36,984 bases of DNA from Nitrospinaceae bacterium UBA7883 (GTDB taxonomy: Bacteria; Nitrospinota_A; UBA7883). The stretch covers positions 1 through 36,984 of the forward strand of contig DLRR01000025.1 in assembly GCA_002500605.1 (NCBI GenBank). The letters run 5' to 3'. Each line of letters begins with the position of its first letter. Position 1 is the stretch's first letter. The notes beneath the pieces were generated by a model. That model had not been told where the DNA came from. It was given only the letters and a program-made list of their open reading frames with translations, and ran no database searches. Of this stretch, positions 16,659-24,643 are shown in pieces. The translations under genes and the position numbers were made by a program.

Positions 16659-18734
16659 ATGCAAATATTCTCGCCAGAGAAGATTCGAAATGTAGGATTA
16701 GTTGGCCACGGTAACGCTGGAAAAACATCTTTGGCGGAAGCTATGCTATTTAACTCAAAGACCATCAATCGTCTGGGGAAAGTAGATGATGGTACTTCTA
16801 CGATGGATTTTGATCCGGAAGAAATTAGACGCAAAATATCCATCACGTCTGCCATGGCCTATTGCGAATGGAAAGACTGCAAAATTAATATTATAGATAC
16901 GCCTGGCGATCAGAACTTTGTTTCTGATGCATTGGCATGTATGGAAGTCATGGATTCGGTGATAATAGTTCTGCCAGCAGAATCCGGAATTCAAATACAG
17001 GCAGAAAAAGTATGGGGATGGGCCAGAGAAAAAAAGCTTCCATGTATAATTTTTATCAATAAGATGGATAATGATCGCGCTTCGTACTCAAACACCATTG
17101 AACAAGTAACTAGCCTGTTTAAGCAAAAAATACTACGCTTAACTCTCCCCATAGGGTCTGGTGACGAGTTCAAAGGAGTCGTAGACCTTTTGTACATGAA
17201 GGCATATATATATAAAAAAGATGGTGAAGGAGAATTTTCCGAGGAGACGATCCCAGAAGATATTCGCGCTATGGCGGAATCAGAAAGGCAGGAACTTATT
17301 GAATCTGTCGCAGAAACTGACGAAGCATTACTTGAAAAATTTGTAGAAAACGGTACCCTCGATGACAATGACTTGTTTGATGGTTTTCGGAAGGCTGTTA
17401 TAAAAGGAGGAGTATCACCTGTTGTTTGTGGTTCCGCAACCCTTAATATTGTTATCCGTAAAACGCTGGATCTTATAGTGAACTTCATGCCTTCCCCGCT
17501 AGATGTTGATGCGAGACCAGCCGAGAGTGGTGAAGTGATTTCAAAGGAAAATGCGGATGCCAAGGCCTTTGTATTTAAGACAGTAGCCGACCCGTACGCA
17601 GGAAAGCTTTCTATATTTAGGGTTTATGCCGGATCATTTGTTTCAGATAGCAATGTACACAACATTAGTACTAATTCAAAAGAACACCTCGGTTCTCTGT
17701 TGCAGATACAGGGCAAAAAACAGAACCAAGTAAATAAAACTGTTGTTGGGGATATCGTTGCGGTGGCAAAGCTAAAAAGTACAAATACTGGAAATACGCT
17801 GTCCAGTGACAAGTCCGGGTCACCTTTCCTTCAAAATGAACTTCCGCAGCCAGTTATTTCCTTTGCCGTAGAGCCAAAAAATAAAGGGGATGAAGAAAAA
17901 GTAGCATCTTCTTTGGCTAAGTTAACAGAGGAAGACCGAACGCTTCGTGTTGGCCTTGATAAGCAGACGAAAGAATTAATAGTTTCTGGAATGGGACAGG
18001 TTCATATCGAAGTTGTAATGAACAAGCTCAAGGATAAGTTCCAAGTAGAAATGAAGATCAGGCCACCTAGGATAGCATATAAAGAAACTATCCGTGGAAA
18101 GTCAAAAGGTCATGGTAGGCTTAAGAAACAGTCTGGTGGAAGAGGTCAGTTTGCTGATTGCCATATTGAGCTCGAACCTACGGTCAACGGTGAACATTTT
18201 GAGTTTGTCGATGGCATTGTGGGGGGTGTTATTCCTAGACAATACATACCTGGAGTTGAAAAAGGAATCAAAGAGGTTATGGGGAAAGGTGTTCTAGCCG
18301 GATATCCTGTAACAAACTGTCGAGTCACCTTATTTGATGGAAAGTTTCATGATGTGGATTCGTCTGAACTTGCATTTAAAATTGCTGGATCTATGGCTTT
18401 TAAAGAAGCTTTCATGGCATCAAAGCCAATATTATTAGAGCCAGTAATGGTAATTGAAATTGAATCTCCTGAAGAATGTGTTGGAGATATTATGGGAGAT
18501 CTTAACCAGCGAAGAGGAAGGGTTCTTGGTATTGACACATCTGGAAACAAACAGAAAATCAAAGCGAACGTGCCTATGGCTGAAGTGTTAACATACGCCC
18601 CTGATTTAAGATCTATTACTGGTGGTCGAGGTTCCTTCAGCATGCAGTTTTCGTCCTACGAAGAGGCACCATCACATGTGATTGAGAAGGTTATTGAGAA
18701 TTCTAGCAAAGTAAAAGATGATAAAGAAGAATAA
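16659..18734 (+). CDS. fusA: Elongation factor G paralogue (EF-G II type), 691 aa
   Basis: Translational GTPase with the EF-G five-domain layout. G1 is GHGNAGKTS (residues 16-24), G4 NKMD (134-137) and G5 CGSA (257-260). The G3 motif is DTPGDQNF at 80-87, so Asp84 stands where EF-G and EF-Tu carry the catalytic His of DTPGH. That replacement, together with AGKTSLAEAMLF and RLGKVDDGTSTMDFDPEE, marks the EF-G II/FusA2 group rather than the main str-operon EF-G. Members may act in translocation or ribosome-related quality control; their role is not settled. No rpsL, rpsG or tuf neighbours are present, which also argues against canonical FusA. A G9 tract forms the ribosome binding site just before the ATG. 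Confidence 0.88.
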   Translation: MQIFSPEKIRNVGLVGHGNAGKTSLAEAMLFNSKTINRLGKVDDGTSTMDFDPEEIRRKISITSAMAYCEWKDCKINIIDTPGDQNFVSDALACMEVMDSVIIVLPAESGIQIQAEKVWGWAREKKLPCIIFINKMDNDRASYSNTIEQVTSLFKQKILRLTLPIGSGDEFKGVVDLLYMKAYIYKKDGEGEFSEETIPEDIRAMAESERQELIESVAETDEALLEKFVENGTLDDNDLFDGFRKAVIKGGVSPVVCGSATLNIVIRKTLDLIVNFMPSPLDVDARPAESGEVISKENADAKAFVFKTVADPYAGKLSIFRVYAGSFVSDSNVHNISTNSKEHLGSLLQIQGKKQNQVNKTVVGDIVAVAKLKSTNTGNTLSSDKSGSPFLQNELPQPVISFAVEPKNKGDEEKVASSLAKLTEEDRTLRVGLDKQTKELIVSGMGQVHIEVVMNKLKDKFQVEMKIRPPRIAYKETIRGKSKGHGRLKKQSGGRGQFADCHIELEPTVNGEHFEFVDGIVGGVIPRQYIPGVEKGIKEVMGKGVLAGYPVTNCRVTLFDGKFHDVDSSELAFKIAGSMAFKEAFMASKPILLEPVMVIEIESPEECVGDIMGDLNQRRGRVLGIDTSGNKQKIKANVPMAEVLTYAPDLRSITGGRGSFSMQFSSYEEAPSHVIEKVIENSSKVKDDKEE

Positions 18735-18833
18735 ATACTGCAGTTGCAAAAAAATCGACCATAATATAACAATTGATGAAAGTAAATATATGATTGACTG
18801 GATCGACCTTTCCAGTTAGATAGTTGATTAGCT

Positions 18834-19199
18834 ATGGATTGGCAATTGGATAAACAGCTTGCAGTATCAGGTACGTTGACGCAGGAGCGGATGTTTTACA
18901 AAATCCGTGATGTAGCGGAGATTGTAGGGGTTAAACCGCATGTGCTACGTTATTGGGAATCAGAGTTTCCTAATCTCTCCCCAAAAAAAAATAGAAGCGG
19001 TCAACGTATCTATACCCGCAAGGACATTAGCCAAGCCTTGGAAATAAAACAACTGCTTCATGTAGAAAGATTTTCTATAGCTGGTGCAAAACAAAACCTT
19101 AAAAATAAAAAATCACAGCCGCATCAAAAAAATATTCTGGAGGAGATAAAGGAAGACCTTCGCAGAATTCTAGAACTTGTTGAGGTACAGGGCAAATAA
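18834..19199 (+). CDS. MerR-family transcriptional regulator (121 aa)
   Basis: Small DNA-binding protein with a MerR winged helix-turn-helix at residues about 20-90: YKIRDVAEIVGVKPHVLRYWESEFPNL, then SGQRIYTRKDISQALEIKQLL. A short charged tail (about 90-121) replaces a ligand-binding domain. Homologues with the KPHVLRYWESEF signature are common in deltaproteobacteria and relatives, often beside ihfA; no ihfA is present here. The start at 18834 adds about 19 residues before the conserved domain; a later ATG at the MFYKIRDV position is possible. Its targets are unknown. It follows the EF-G paralogue by 99 bp on the same strand. Confidence 0.85.
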   Translation: MDWQLDKQLAVSGTLTQERMFYKIRDVAEIVGVKPHVLRYWESEFPNLSPKKNRSGQRIYTRKDISQALEIKQLLHVERFSIAGAKQNLKNKKSQPHQKNILEEIKEDLRRILELVEVQGK

Positions 19200-19375
19200 T
19201 GCATTGAAAAAAACAACAGACAAGTCAATCAGAGTGATGGATAAATCAAGCTAATGTTTCTACTAGGTTTACCCAGATGATGAGTTTGTTATCTTATTCC
19301 ATTGTCTAAAGCAACCGCGGATAATAAATAAAACAGAACAATAGATTGGTACGTTAAATTAGGAAACTATAATTT

Positions 19376-20680
19376 ATGCCCATTATAGAACCTTTTAAAG
19401 GTGTTATATACAATCGCGATATCATCGATAATATTATGGATGTCTTGGCTCCTCCTTACGATGTAATATCAGAACAGGAACAGCAAGAGCTATATGATAA
19501 ACACCGCAGGAATGTTATCAGGCTTATACTTGGGAAAACAGAAAGCTCGGATGCTGAAACTAATAATAGGTATACCAGAGCTGCAACCACATTAGATGAA
19601 TGGCTACAAGACGGCATCCTGACAAGGCTAAATAAACCTACTATTTACCTGTATGCGCAGGATTTTGTGTTAAACGGCAAAACTCTGAGGCGTACAGGGT
19701 TTATATGCAGAGTAAAAATAGAGGAATATGGGAATTCAATATTTCCTCATGAAAAAACCCTTGCAGGGCCAAAAATAGACCGACTTAAGCTTATCAGGGC
19801 TTGTGAGATGAATCTTTCTCCAGTATTTGGGCTGTATACCGACAAAGATAGAATGTTAGATAATTTATGGAAACCGGTCATGAGGGCGAAAGCTGATTTT
19901 TCAACTACAGATTCTGCTGGAGTATCCCATTTTATGTGGTTTGTGGACGATAAGGATATTATTGGTAAGGTAAAGGGTTTACTAATTGACCACCCTGTAG
20001 TGATTGCCGACGGGCATCATAGGTATGAGACGGCCAAAAACTATCGTAACGAAAGAAGAAAGCATGGAGGAAGCAGTAATGATAATATCGAGAATTATGA
20101 TTACGTGATGATGTTTCTTGCTAATACCAAAGATCAAGGTTTTACCGTTCTTCCCACCCATCGGCTTGTAAAAGAAGCTAATCTTGACACAGATAAAATT
20201 TTAGAATGCCTTTCTGTAAACTTCCATGTTGAAGAAAAGACACTTACTAGTAACACATTACCAACTTTATTGGACGAATTGGCTTCCGCAGGCAAGTCTG
20301 TGGTGAGTTTTATTTTTTATGCTGGAGGTGGTAAAGCTTTTTTATTAAAGCTTAAGAAAAACCCAGAGCGTACTGGGGACCCTGCCGAAGACGCAGTGAA
20401 AAAACTAGACGTTTTCATACTAGAAGAAAAGATATTCGTTCAAGCCATGGAAATAAGCCGAGAAGCTGTGACAAACAAACAAGCCGTTGGATTTACCTCT
20501 GAGGCTAAAGATGCTATAGCCGCTGTTGACTCTAAAACAGTAAAGTATGCCTTTTTACTTAACTACACCAGTGTACATAGTGTAATGGATGTAGCTTCAA
20601 AGGGTGGGATTATGCCCCAAAAATCAACTTATTTCTATCCCAAGCTTATAACCGGCCTAGTTTTTAATCCTGTGAACTAA
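19376..20680 (+). CDS. DUF1015 family protein (434 aa)
   Basis: Cytoplasmic protein of the DUF1015 family. Family signatures are visible: MPIIEPFKGVIYN at the N-terminus, VLAPPYDVISEQEQQELYDKHRRNVIRLILGK, FPHEKTLAGPKIDRLKLIRAC and the strongly conserved ADGHHRYETAKNYRNE near residue 215. The family is widespread in anaerobes and deltaproteobacteria, often beside serine or amino-acid genes; its activity is not established to my knowledge. The His-rich DGHHRYET stretch looks like an active or metal site, which is inference. The 176 bp upstream hold no gene. Followed by engB after a 41-bp gap. Confidence 0.88.
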   Translation: MPIIEPFKGVIYNRDIIDNIMDVLAPPYDVISEQEQQELYDKHRRNVIRLILGKTESSDAETNNRYTRAATTLDEWLQDGILTRLNKPTIYLYAQDFVLNGKTLRRTGFICRVKIEEYGNSIFPHEKTLAGPKIDRLKLIRACEMNLSPVFGLYTDKDRMLDNLWKPVMRAKADFSTTDSAGVSHFMWFVDDKDIIGKVKGLLIDHPVVIADGHHRYETAKNYRNERRKHGGSSNDNIENYDYVMMFLANTKDQGFTVLPTHRLVKEANLDTDKILECLSVNFHVEEKTLTSNTLPTLLDELASAGKSVVSFIFYAGGGKAFLLKLKKNPERTGDPAEDAVKKLDVFILEEKIFVQAMEISREAVTNKQAVGFTSEAKDAIAAVDSKTVKYAFLLNYTSVHSVMDVASKGGIMPQKSTYFYPKLITGLVFNPVN

Positions 20681-20721
20681 CGTTTCTGATTTGATTATTA
20701 TTTCAATTAATAGTGATTGGC

Positions 20722-21315
20722 ATGAAAGTTACCAAGGCTGAGTTCGTTACATCTGCTACAAAGAAGGAACAGTACCCCATTTCAACGCTTCCTGAGATTG
20801 CCTTTGCTGGACGATCTAACGTTGGCAAATCATCACTAATAAATTCGCTGACAGGACACAAAGGCCTTGTTAAAGTCAGCAAAACACCTGGGAAAACTAG
20901 ATTGCTCAATTTTTTTACCATAAATGGCTGTATTACTTTTTTAGACATGCCGGGTTACGGGTTTGCCAAGGTGCCAAAAAGCGTAAAAGCTAACTGGGGA
21001 CAAATGGTCGAGAATTACTTAGTTACTAGGAACAATTTACGCGGAGTTATTTTTCTTCTCGATTGTAGGCGAAAACCAAACGAAGATGATCGTATCATGT
21101 TAAATTGGCTTAATTTATACAAAACACCTTTCATTATTGTATTTACCAAAATAGATAAAATTCAAAAAACGCGGCGCATTAAGCATATCAGGGAAGCTAT
21201 GGAAGAACTCAAAGGGCTTGTTGTTAAAAATACCTCTAACCTCAGATACTCCTCCTTAACAGGGGAGGGAAAACAAGAGTTATGGAAAGAAATAGCAGAA
21301 TTAGTATCTCATTAA
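20722..21315 (+). CDS. engB: Ribosome biogenesis GTPase EngB (YihA/YsxC), about 197 aa
   Basis: Essential GTPase of the TrmE-Era-EngA-YihA group needed for large ribosomal subunit assembly. Motifs: G1 GRSNVGKSSLINSL, switch I region with SKTPGKTRLLNFF, G3 DMPGYGFAKVP, G4 TKIDK and G5 SSLTGEG. I place the start at the ATG at 20722, which gives the usual N-terminus (MKVTKAEFVTSATKKEQYP); a GTG at 20713 would add three residues. Neither has a clear ribosome binding site. Single-gene unit or co-transcribed with the DUF1015 gene upstream. Confidence 0.94.
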   Translation: MKVTKAEFVTSATKKEQYPISTLPEIAFAGRSNVGKSSLINSLTGHKGLVKVSKTPGKTRLLNFFTINGCITFLDMPGYGFAKVPKSVKANWGQMVENYLVTRNNLRGVIFLLDCRRKPNEDDRIMLNWLNLYKTPFIIVFTKIDKIQKTRRIKHIREAMEELKGLVVKNTSNLRYSSLTGEGKQELWKEIAELVSH

Positions 21316-21528
21316 CTCTTTGCATAAGAGTAATTTCCACTAAATAAACCTGGACTAAACTTGAAGTATAAAACTCCAGACAGTTTGGCTACAATTGAGT
21401 TTATAATATAAAATGAACTTAATACCAACTTAGTTATTATTAGATTAGTTCTATCAAGCAGCTAAGATTTAGTGGACATGTGCAAACTGAAATATGTGAA
21501 TAACTGCGGCAGGAAGGGCTAGAAAAAA

Positions 21529-22395
21529 GTGAGTGAAAATGGAAACTCCATCTTGGATGAGTACAAGATGTTTAGATTTACCGATACTGATAGGAAGCAA
21601 ATTTTAAGCGCCATCAAGAACAAGTATGTAAATGTAGCGTCTAGCCCAAAGGAACATTTTCGATATCCTACTGGGCAAGATGGCTTAGAGTACCTAAAAT
21701 ATGATGTGGAATTGCTGGAAGAATTTCCTGATCAAGCTATATCATTATTTTGTGGAGTGGGAAATCCACTAATAATCGGAAATATTGAACTTGGTTCTAA
21801 GGTTTTGGATGTTGGATGTGGAGCTGGCTTGGAAACCTTGCTTGTAGCAAGAATGGTTGGGCTGGAAGGTCACGCTACCGGGATCGATATTTCAGCCGAG
21901 ATGTTGAAGCAAGCCAAAGAAAATCAGATAGAATGTAAAATTCCTAATGCAACGTTCATTGATAGTACAGCTGAAGATTTACCATTTCCAAGTGATAGTT
22001 TTGATCTTATTATTTCAAATGGTGTGATCAATATGGTAGTAGACAAGATAGGTGCCTTAGCTGAAATCATACGTGTATTAAAACCAGGAGGCAGATTACA
22101 AATGGCAGATCAACTGCTCGTAGGACAAATGCCTTCTGAAGTTGAGGCCATGGTGAAAGACTGGGATGACTGTGGAGGTGGCGCAGTACCTGGAAAGATG
22201 TTCTTGACGATGTTAAAAGAGGCTGGTTTCGAGCGAGCAAAACTTTTGGGTAGAACTGATTTTGATAGTTCGCCGGTTACAATGGGAACGATAATCAGGG
22301 GGTTTAAACCGGATAGTGAGTTGAAGTCAAATGAAAAGCTATCTATTGATACTAAAAAGGATGAGCTGTCGCCGCAATCTGGATGCTCGCCGTGA
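21529..22395 (+). CDS. SAM-dependent methyltransferase, ArsM/UbiE-like (288 aa)
   Basis: Class I methyltransferase. SAM motif I is KVLDVGCGAGLETLLVAR (residues 91-108), the acidic end of strand two is TGIDIS, then AEDLPFPSDSFDLIISNGVINM and VLKPGGRLQMAD. The order and spacing resemble arsenite methyltransferase ArsM, including a short CGVGNP stretch before motif I and a Cys215 in CGGGAVPG that matches one ArsM arsenic-binding Cys. The other diagnostic Cys, in the ISNCVINL motif, is Gly165 here. Arsenic methylation is therefore doubtful and the substrate is unknown. The tail (about 255-288) is charged and ends GCSP. GTG start with AGGAAGG at 21511-21517, 11 bases upstream. No ars genes nearby. 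Confidence 0.8.
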   Translation: MSENGNSILDEYKMFRFTDTDRKQILSAIKNKYVNVASSPKEHFRYPTGQDGLEYLKYDVELLEEFPDQAISLFCGVGNPLIIGNIELGSKVLDVGCGAGLETLLVARMVGLEGHATGIDISAEMLKQAKENQIECKIPNATFIDSTAEDLPFPSDSFDLIISNGVINMVVDKIGALAEIIRVLKPGGRLQMADQLLVGQMPSEVEAMVKDWDDCGGGAVPGKMFLTMLKEAGFERAKLLGRTDFDSSPVTMGTIIRGFKPDSELKSNEKLSIDTKKDELSPQSGCSP

Positions 22396-22476
22396 AGTGG
22401 CCTAGTTAATAGCATTGGCTCAGTCTGAGCCCAGCAAACATAATAAGGATTGGGTAAAAAGTGTATATTGTTGCAA

Positions 22477-23088
22477 CTAGGTGTAGTCTTCAGCCCAGAT
22501 AATATTAAAAGGTGTATTGGTTAGTTTTAACAGTGACTCCCTTGCTTTGTCGTAAACCTTCTGATCGTTAGTGTCGAAGCTGATTTCATCATCTGCGCTA
22601 AATGAAATTAAAACCCTGCCCATGCTATCCAAAAGATAGCATCGCTTAGAAAACACGGTCATTTGTGGCACAAGGATTCTGACCATTTGTTGAATGGATG
22701 TATGTTCTATTATGATAACGTCCATTCCCTTTCCTTCCTGCTGAATATCTGTGAGGACATCGGCCTCCTCTTTTGTGAGCATATTATTAGCTAACAGAGG
22801 AGCGATCTCTTCATCTAGCCATTCATTGTCAATAGCATAAAGATAAACAGGGAACAGGGAAAGAGTGTCGAGCAATTTTACTACCGTAGAAACCATTACA
22901 TACTCAACATTTCGATCTCCAGCTTCGATCATTTCATAGTAGGCATCCTCTTTTATTGACTGCAAATTGGTAATATCAAATCCTAATATTCGAGAGCTGT
23001 TCATATGAAGTTTCTGCCCATCTTTTCCAACAATTATTCCTAGGGATGGGAGTATTTCAAGCAAGTCAGATTCTTTTAAGTAACGCAT
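22477..23088 (-). CDS. Unrecognised acidic protein (203 aa)
   Basis: I do not recognise a family. The frame is long and its composition protein-like: acidic, with alternating hydrophobic stretches, no signal peptide and no membrane helix. An N-terminal part (1-40: LLEILPSLGIIVGKDGQKL) could be a small alpha/beta unit. The middle (70-130) is helical and Leu/Glu-rich (DEEIAPLLANNMLTKEEADVL). The C-terminal part contains VDVI-type strands and VFSKRCYLLDSMGRVLISFS, a two-strand hairpin pattern. It lies downstream of tRNA-Ser on the same strand, 74 bp away, and converges with the methyltransferase gene. It may be read through from the gyrA-serS-tRNA unit. No clear ribosome binding site precedes the ATG. 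Confidence 0.65.
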   Translation of the reverse strand: MRYLKESDLLEILPSLGIIVGKDGQKLHMNSSRILGFDITNLQSIKEDAYYEMIEAGDRNVEYVMVSTVVKLLDTLSLFPVYLYAIDNEWLDEEIAPLLANNMLTKEEADVLTDIQQEGKGMDVIIIEHTSIQQMVRILVPQMTVFSKRCYLLDSMGRVLISFSADDEISFDTNDQKVYDKARESLLKLTNTPFNIIWAEDYT

Positions 23089-23162
23089 AAAAATTTATTG
23101 CATGTTGTGGGTTACACCAACATCAATGTAAACATTGACTGCTGTATTTTCATAATTTTGAT

Positions 23163-23251
23163 TGGCGGAGGGTATAGGATTCGAACCTATGGAACGGGTT
23201 ACGTTCAACGGTTTTCAAGACCGCCGCCTTCAACCACTCGGCCAACCCTCC
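23163..23251 (-). tRNA. tRNA-Ser(UGA)
   Basis: On the minus strand the sequence runs from GGAGGG (5' end at 23251) to CCCTCC, discriminator G and an encoded CCA (3' end at 23163). The seven-base acceptor stem closes. Anticodon loop CTTGAAA gives anticodon TGA at plus-strand 23215-23217. A long variable arm (ACGTAACCCGT region) and the T-loop GGTTCGAATCC are present, as expected for a class II tRNA-Ser. It lies 42 bp downstream of serS on the same strand. Confidence 0.96.
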
Positions 23252-23293
23252 AAACAAAGTCGTCGTTATATCATACTAACGAAGTTTACTTCT

Positions 23294-24580
23294 TTACAGA
23301 ATATTAGTTTTTTCAATTGTATTTATATTACCCATGTAACTTTGTAATACCTCAGGGATGGTTACTGTACCGTTTTTATTCTGATAATTTTCAAGTATAG
23401 CTACCAAGGTTCGACCAACCGCAAGGCCAGACCCATTTAACGTGTATACATACTCTGGTTTGGCTTTTTTATCTCGCTTGAATCTTATATTCATTCGCCT
23501 TGCCTGATAGTCAGTGAATAACGAACATGATGATATTTCCCTATATTTTCCTTGGCTAGGTACCCAAACCTCGATGTCATAAGTTTTAGTGGCAGAAAAA
23601 CCTAAATCGCCTGTGGAAAGAGTGACAACGCGATATGGCAGGTTGAGCTTTTTTAAAATATCTTCCGCATTTTCGGTTATCTTTTCAAGTTGCTTTTCAC
23701 CATCTTCCGGCGCAACCAATTTTACCAATTCAACCTTGTTAAATTGGTGCTGACGTATTAATCCAGTGGTGTCACGACCGTACGATCCAGCTTCAGCTCT
23801 AAAACAGGGTGTGAATGAACACATCGAAATAGGGAGGTCTTCAAATAGCAGTATTTCGTTAGAGAAAATGTTAGTAAGCGGTACTTCTGATGTTGGAATG
23901 AGCCAGTAATCAGTATTTTCGATTTTATATAAATCTTCGGCAAACTTCGGCAATTGGCCAGTTCCGGTCATTGCTTCTGAGTTGACCAAGTACGGCGGTG
24001 CTATTTCCACATATCCAGCTTCACTAGTATGCGTATCAACCATGAAGTTTATGAGAGCCCTCTCCATGGCAGCAGCTGTTCCTTTTGACAGTGAAAACCT
24101 AGAACCAGCCAGTTTAGCCGCCCTTGCAAAATCTAGAATGTTAAGTCCTTCACCAATCTCAACATGGTTCTTAGGCAAAAAATCAAAATCTACTGGTTCC
24201 CCCCATTTCCTAACTTCGACATTATCAGAGTCACCTTCGCCAAAAGGCACCGATTCATGCGGAACATTTGGTATAGCAAGCAGTGCCTCACGTATGCTAA
24301 CAGCAATTCTTTTTGTTTCTATCTCTGTTTTCTCGATCTTCTCCCCAAGCTTTCGCGACTCTCCCTGAATCTCAGTAGTATCCTCTCCAGCTTTCTTCCT
24401 AACGCCAATCAGCTGGCTGACTTCATTTTTTTGCCTTTTTAGGTCTTCACCTTTTTTAACCAACCCCAACCGCTTTTTGTCAAGTTCGGTTAGTTTGTCT
24501 ATCCCATAATCTCCACCACGCCGAAGCAAACTTGCCTTAACTTTATCGGTATTTTCTCTGATATAACGAATATCTAGCAT
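23294..24580 (-). CDS. serS: Seryl-tRNA synthetase, 428 aa
   Basis: Charges tRNA-Ser with serine; class II synthetase. The N-terminal residues (about 1-110) form the tRNA-binding coiled-coil arm: MLDIRYIRENTDKVKASLLRRG followed by a Lys/Glu-rich helical hairpin. The catalytic core has motif 2 (CFRAEAGSYGRDTTGLIRQH), the TSEVPLTN serine-site stretch, and motif 3 (GSGLAVGRTLVAILENYQ). Length is normal for the bacterial enzyme. It follows gyrA by 63 bp on the same strand and is itself followed by tRNA-Ser(UGA), one of its own substrates. The ribosome binding site is A-rich and weak. Confidence 0.97.
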   Translation of the reverse strand: MLDIRYIRENTDKVKASLLRRGGDYGIDKLTELDKKRLGLVKKGEDLKRQKNEVSQLIGVRKKAGEDTTEIQGESRKLGEKIEKTEIETKRIAVSIREALLAIPNVPHESVPFGEGDSDNVEVRKWGEPVDFDFLPKNHVEIGEGLNILDFARAAKLAGSRFSLSKGTAAAMERALINFMVDTHTSEAGYVEIAPPYLVNSEAMTGTGQLPKFAEDLYKIENTDYWLIPTSEVPLTNIFSNEILLFEDLPISMCSFTPCFRAEAGSYGRDTTGLIRQHQFNKVELVKLVAPEDGEKQLEKITENAEDILKKLNLPYRVVTLSTGDLGFSATKTYDIEVWVPSQGKYREISSCSLFTDYQARRMNIRFKRDKKAKPEYVYTLNGSGLAVGRTLVAILENYQNKNGTVTIPEVLQSYMGNINTIEKTNIL

Positions 24581-24643
24581 TGCTAATCTTTTTTTTCTTT
24601 GATTTTATAGTTATCAAAAGTTTTCCATGTTAGTGACTTTTCC

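Noticed and set aside
21315..21331. Hairpin ACTCTT/AAGAGT after engB as a terminator
   Set aside because: Six AT-rich pairs overlapping the stop codon and no T-run behind it; too weak.
23098..23347. Short plus-strand open frames over the tRNA-Ser gene
   Set aside because: They are translations of the antisense of a well-formed tRNA.
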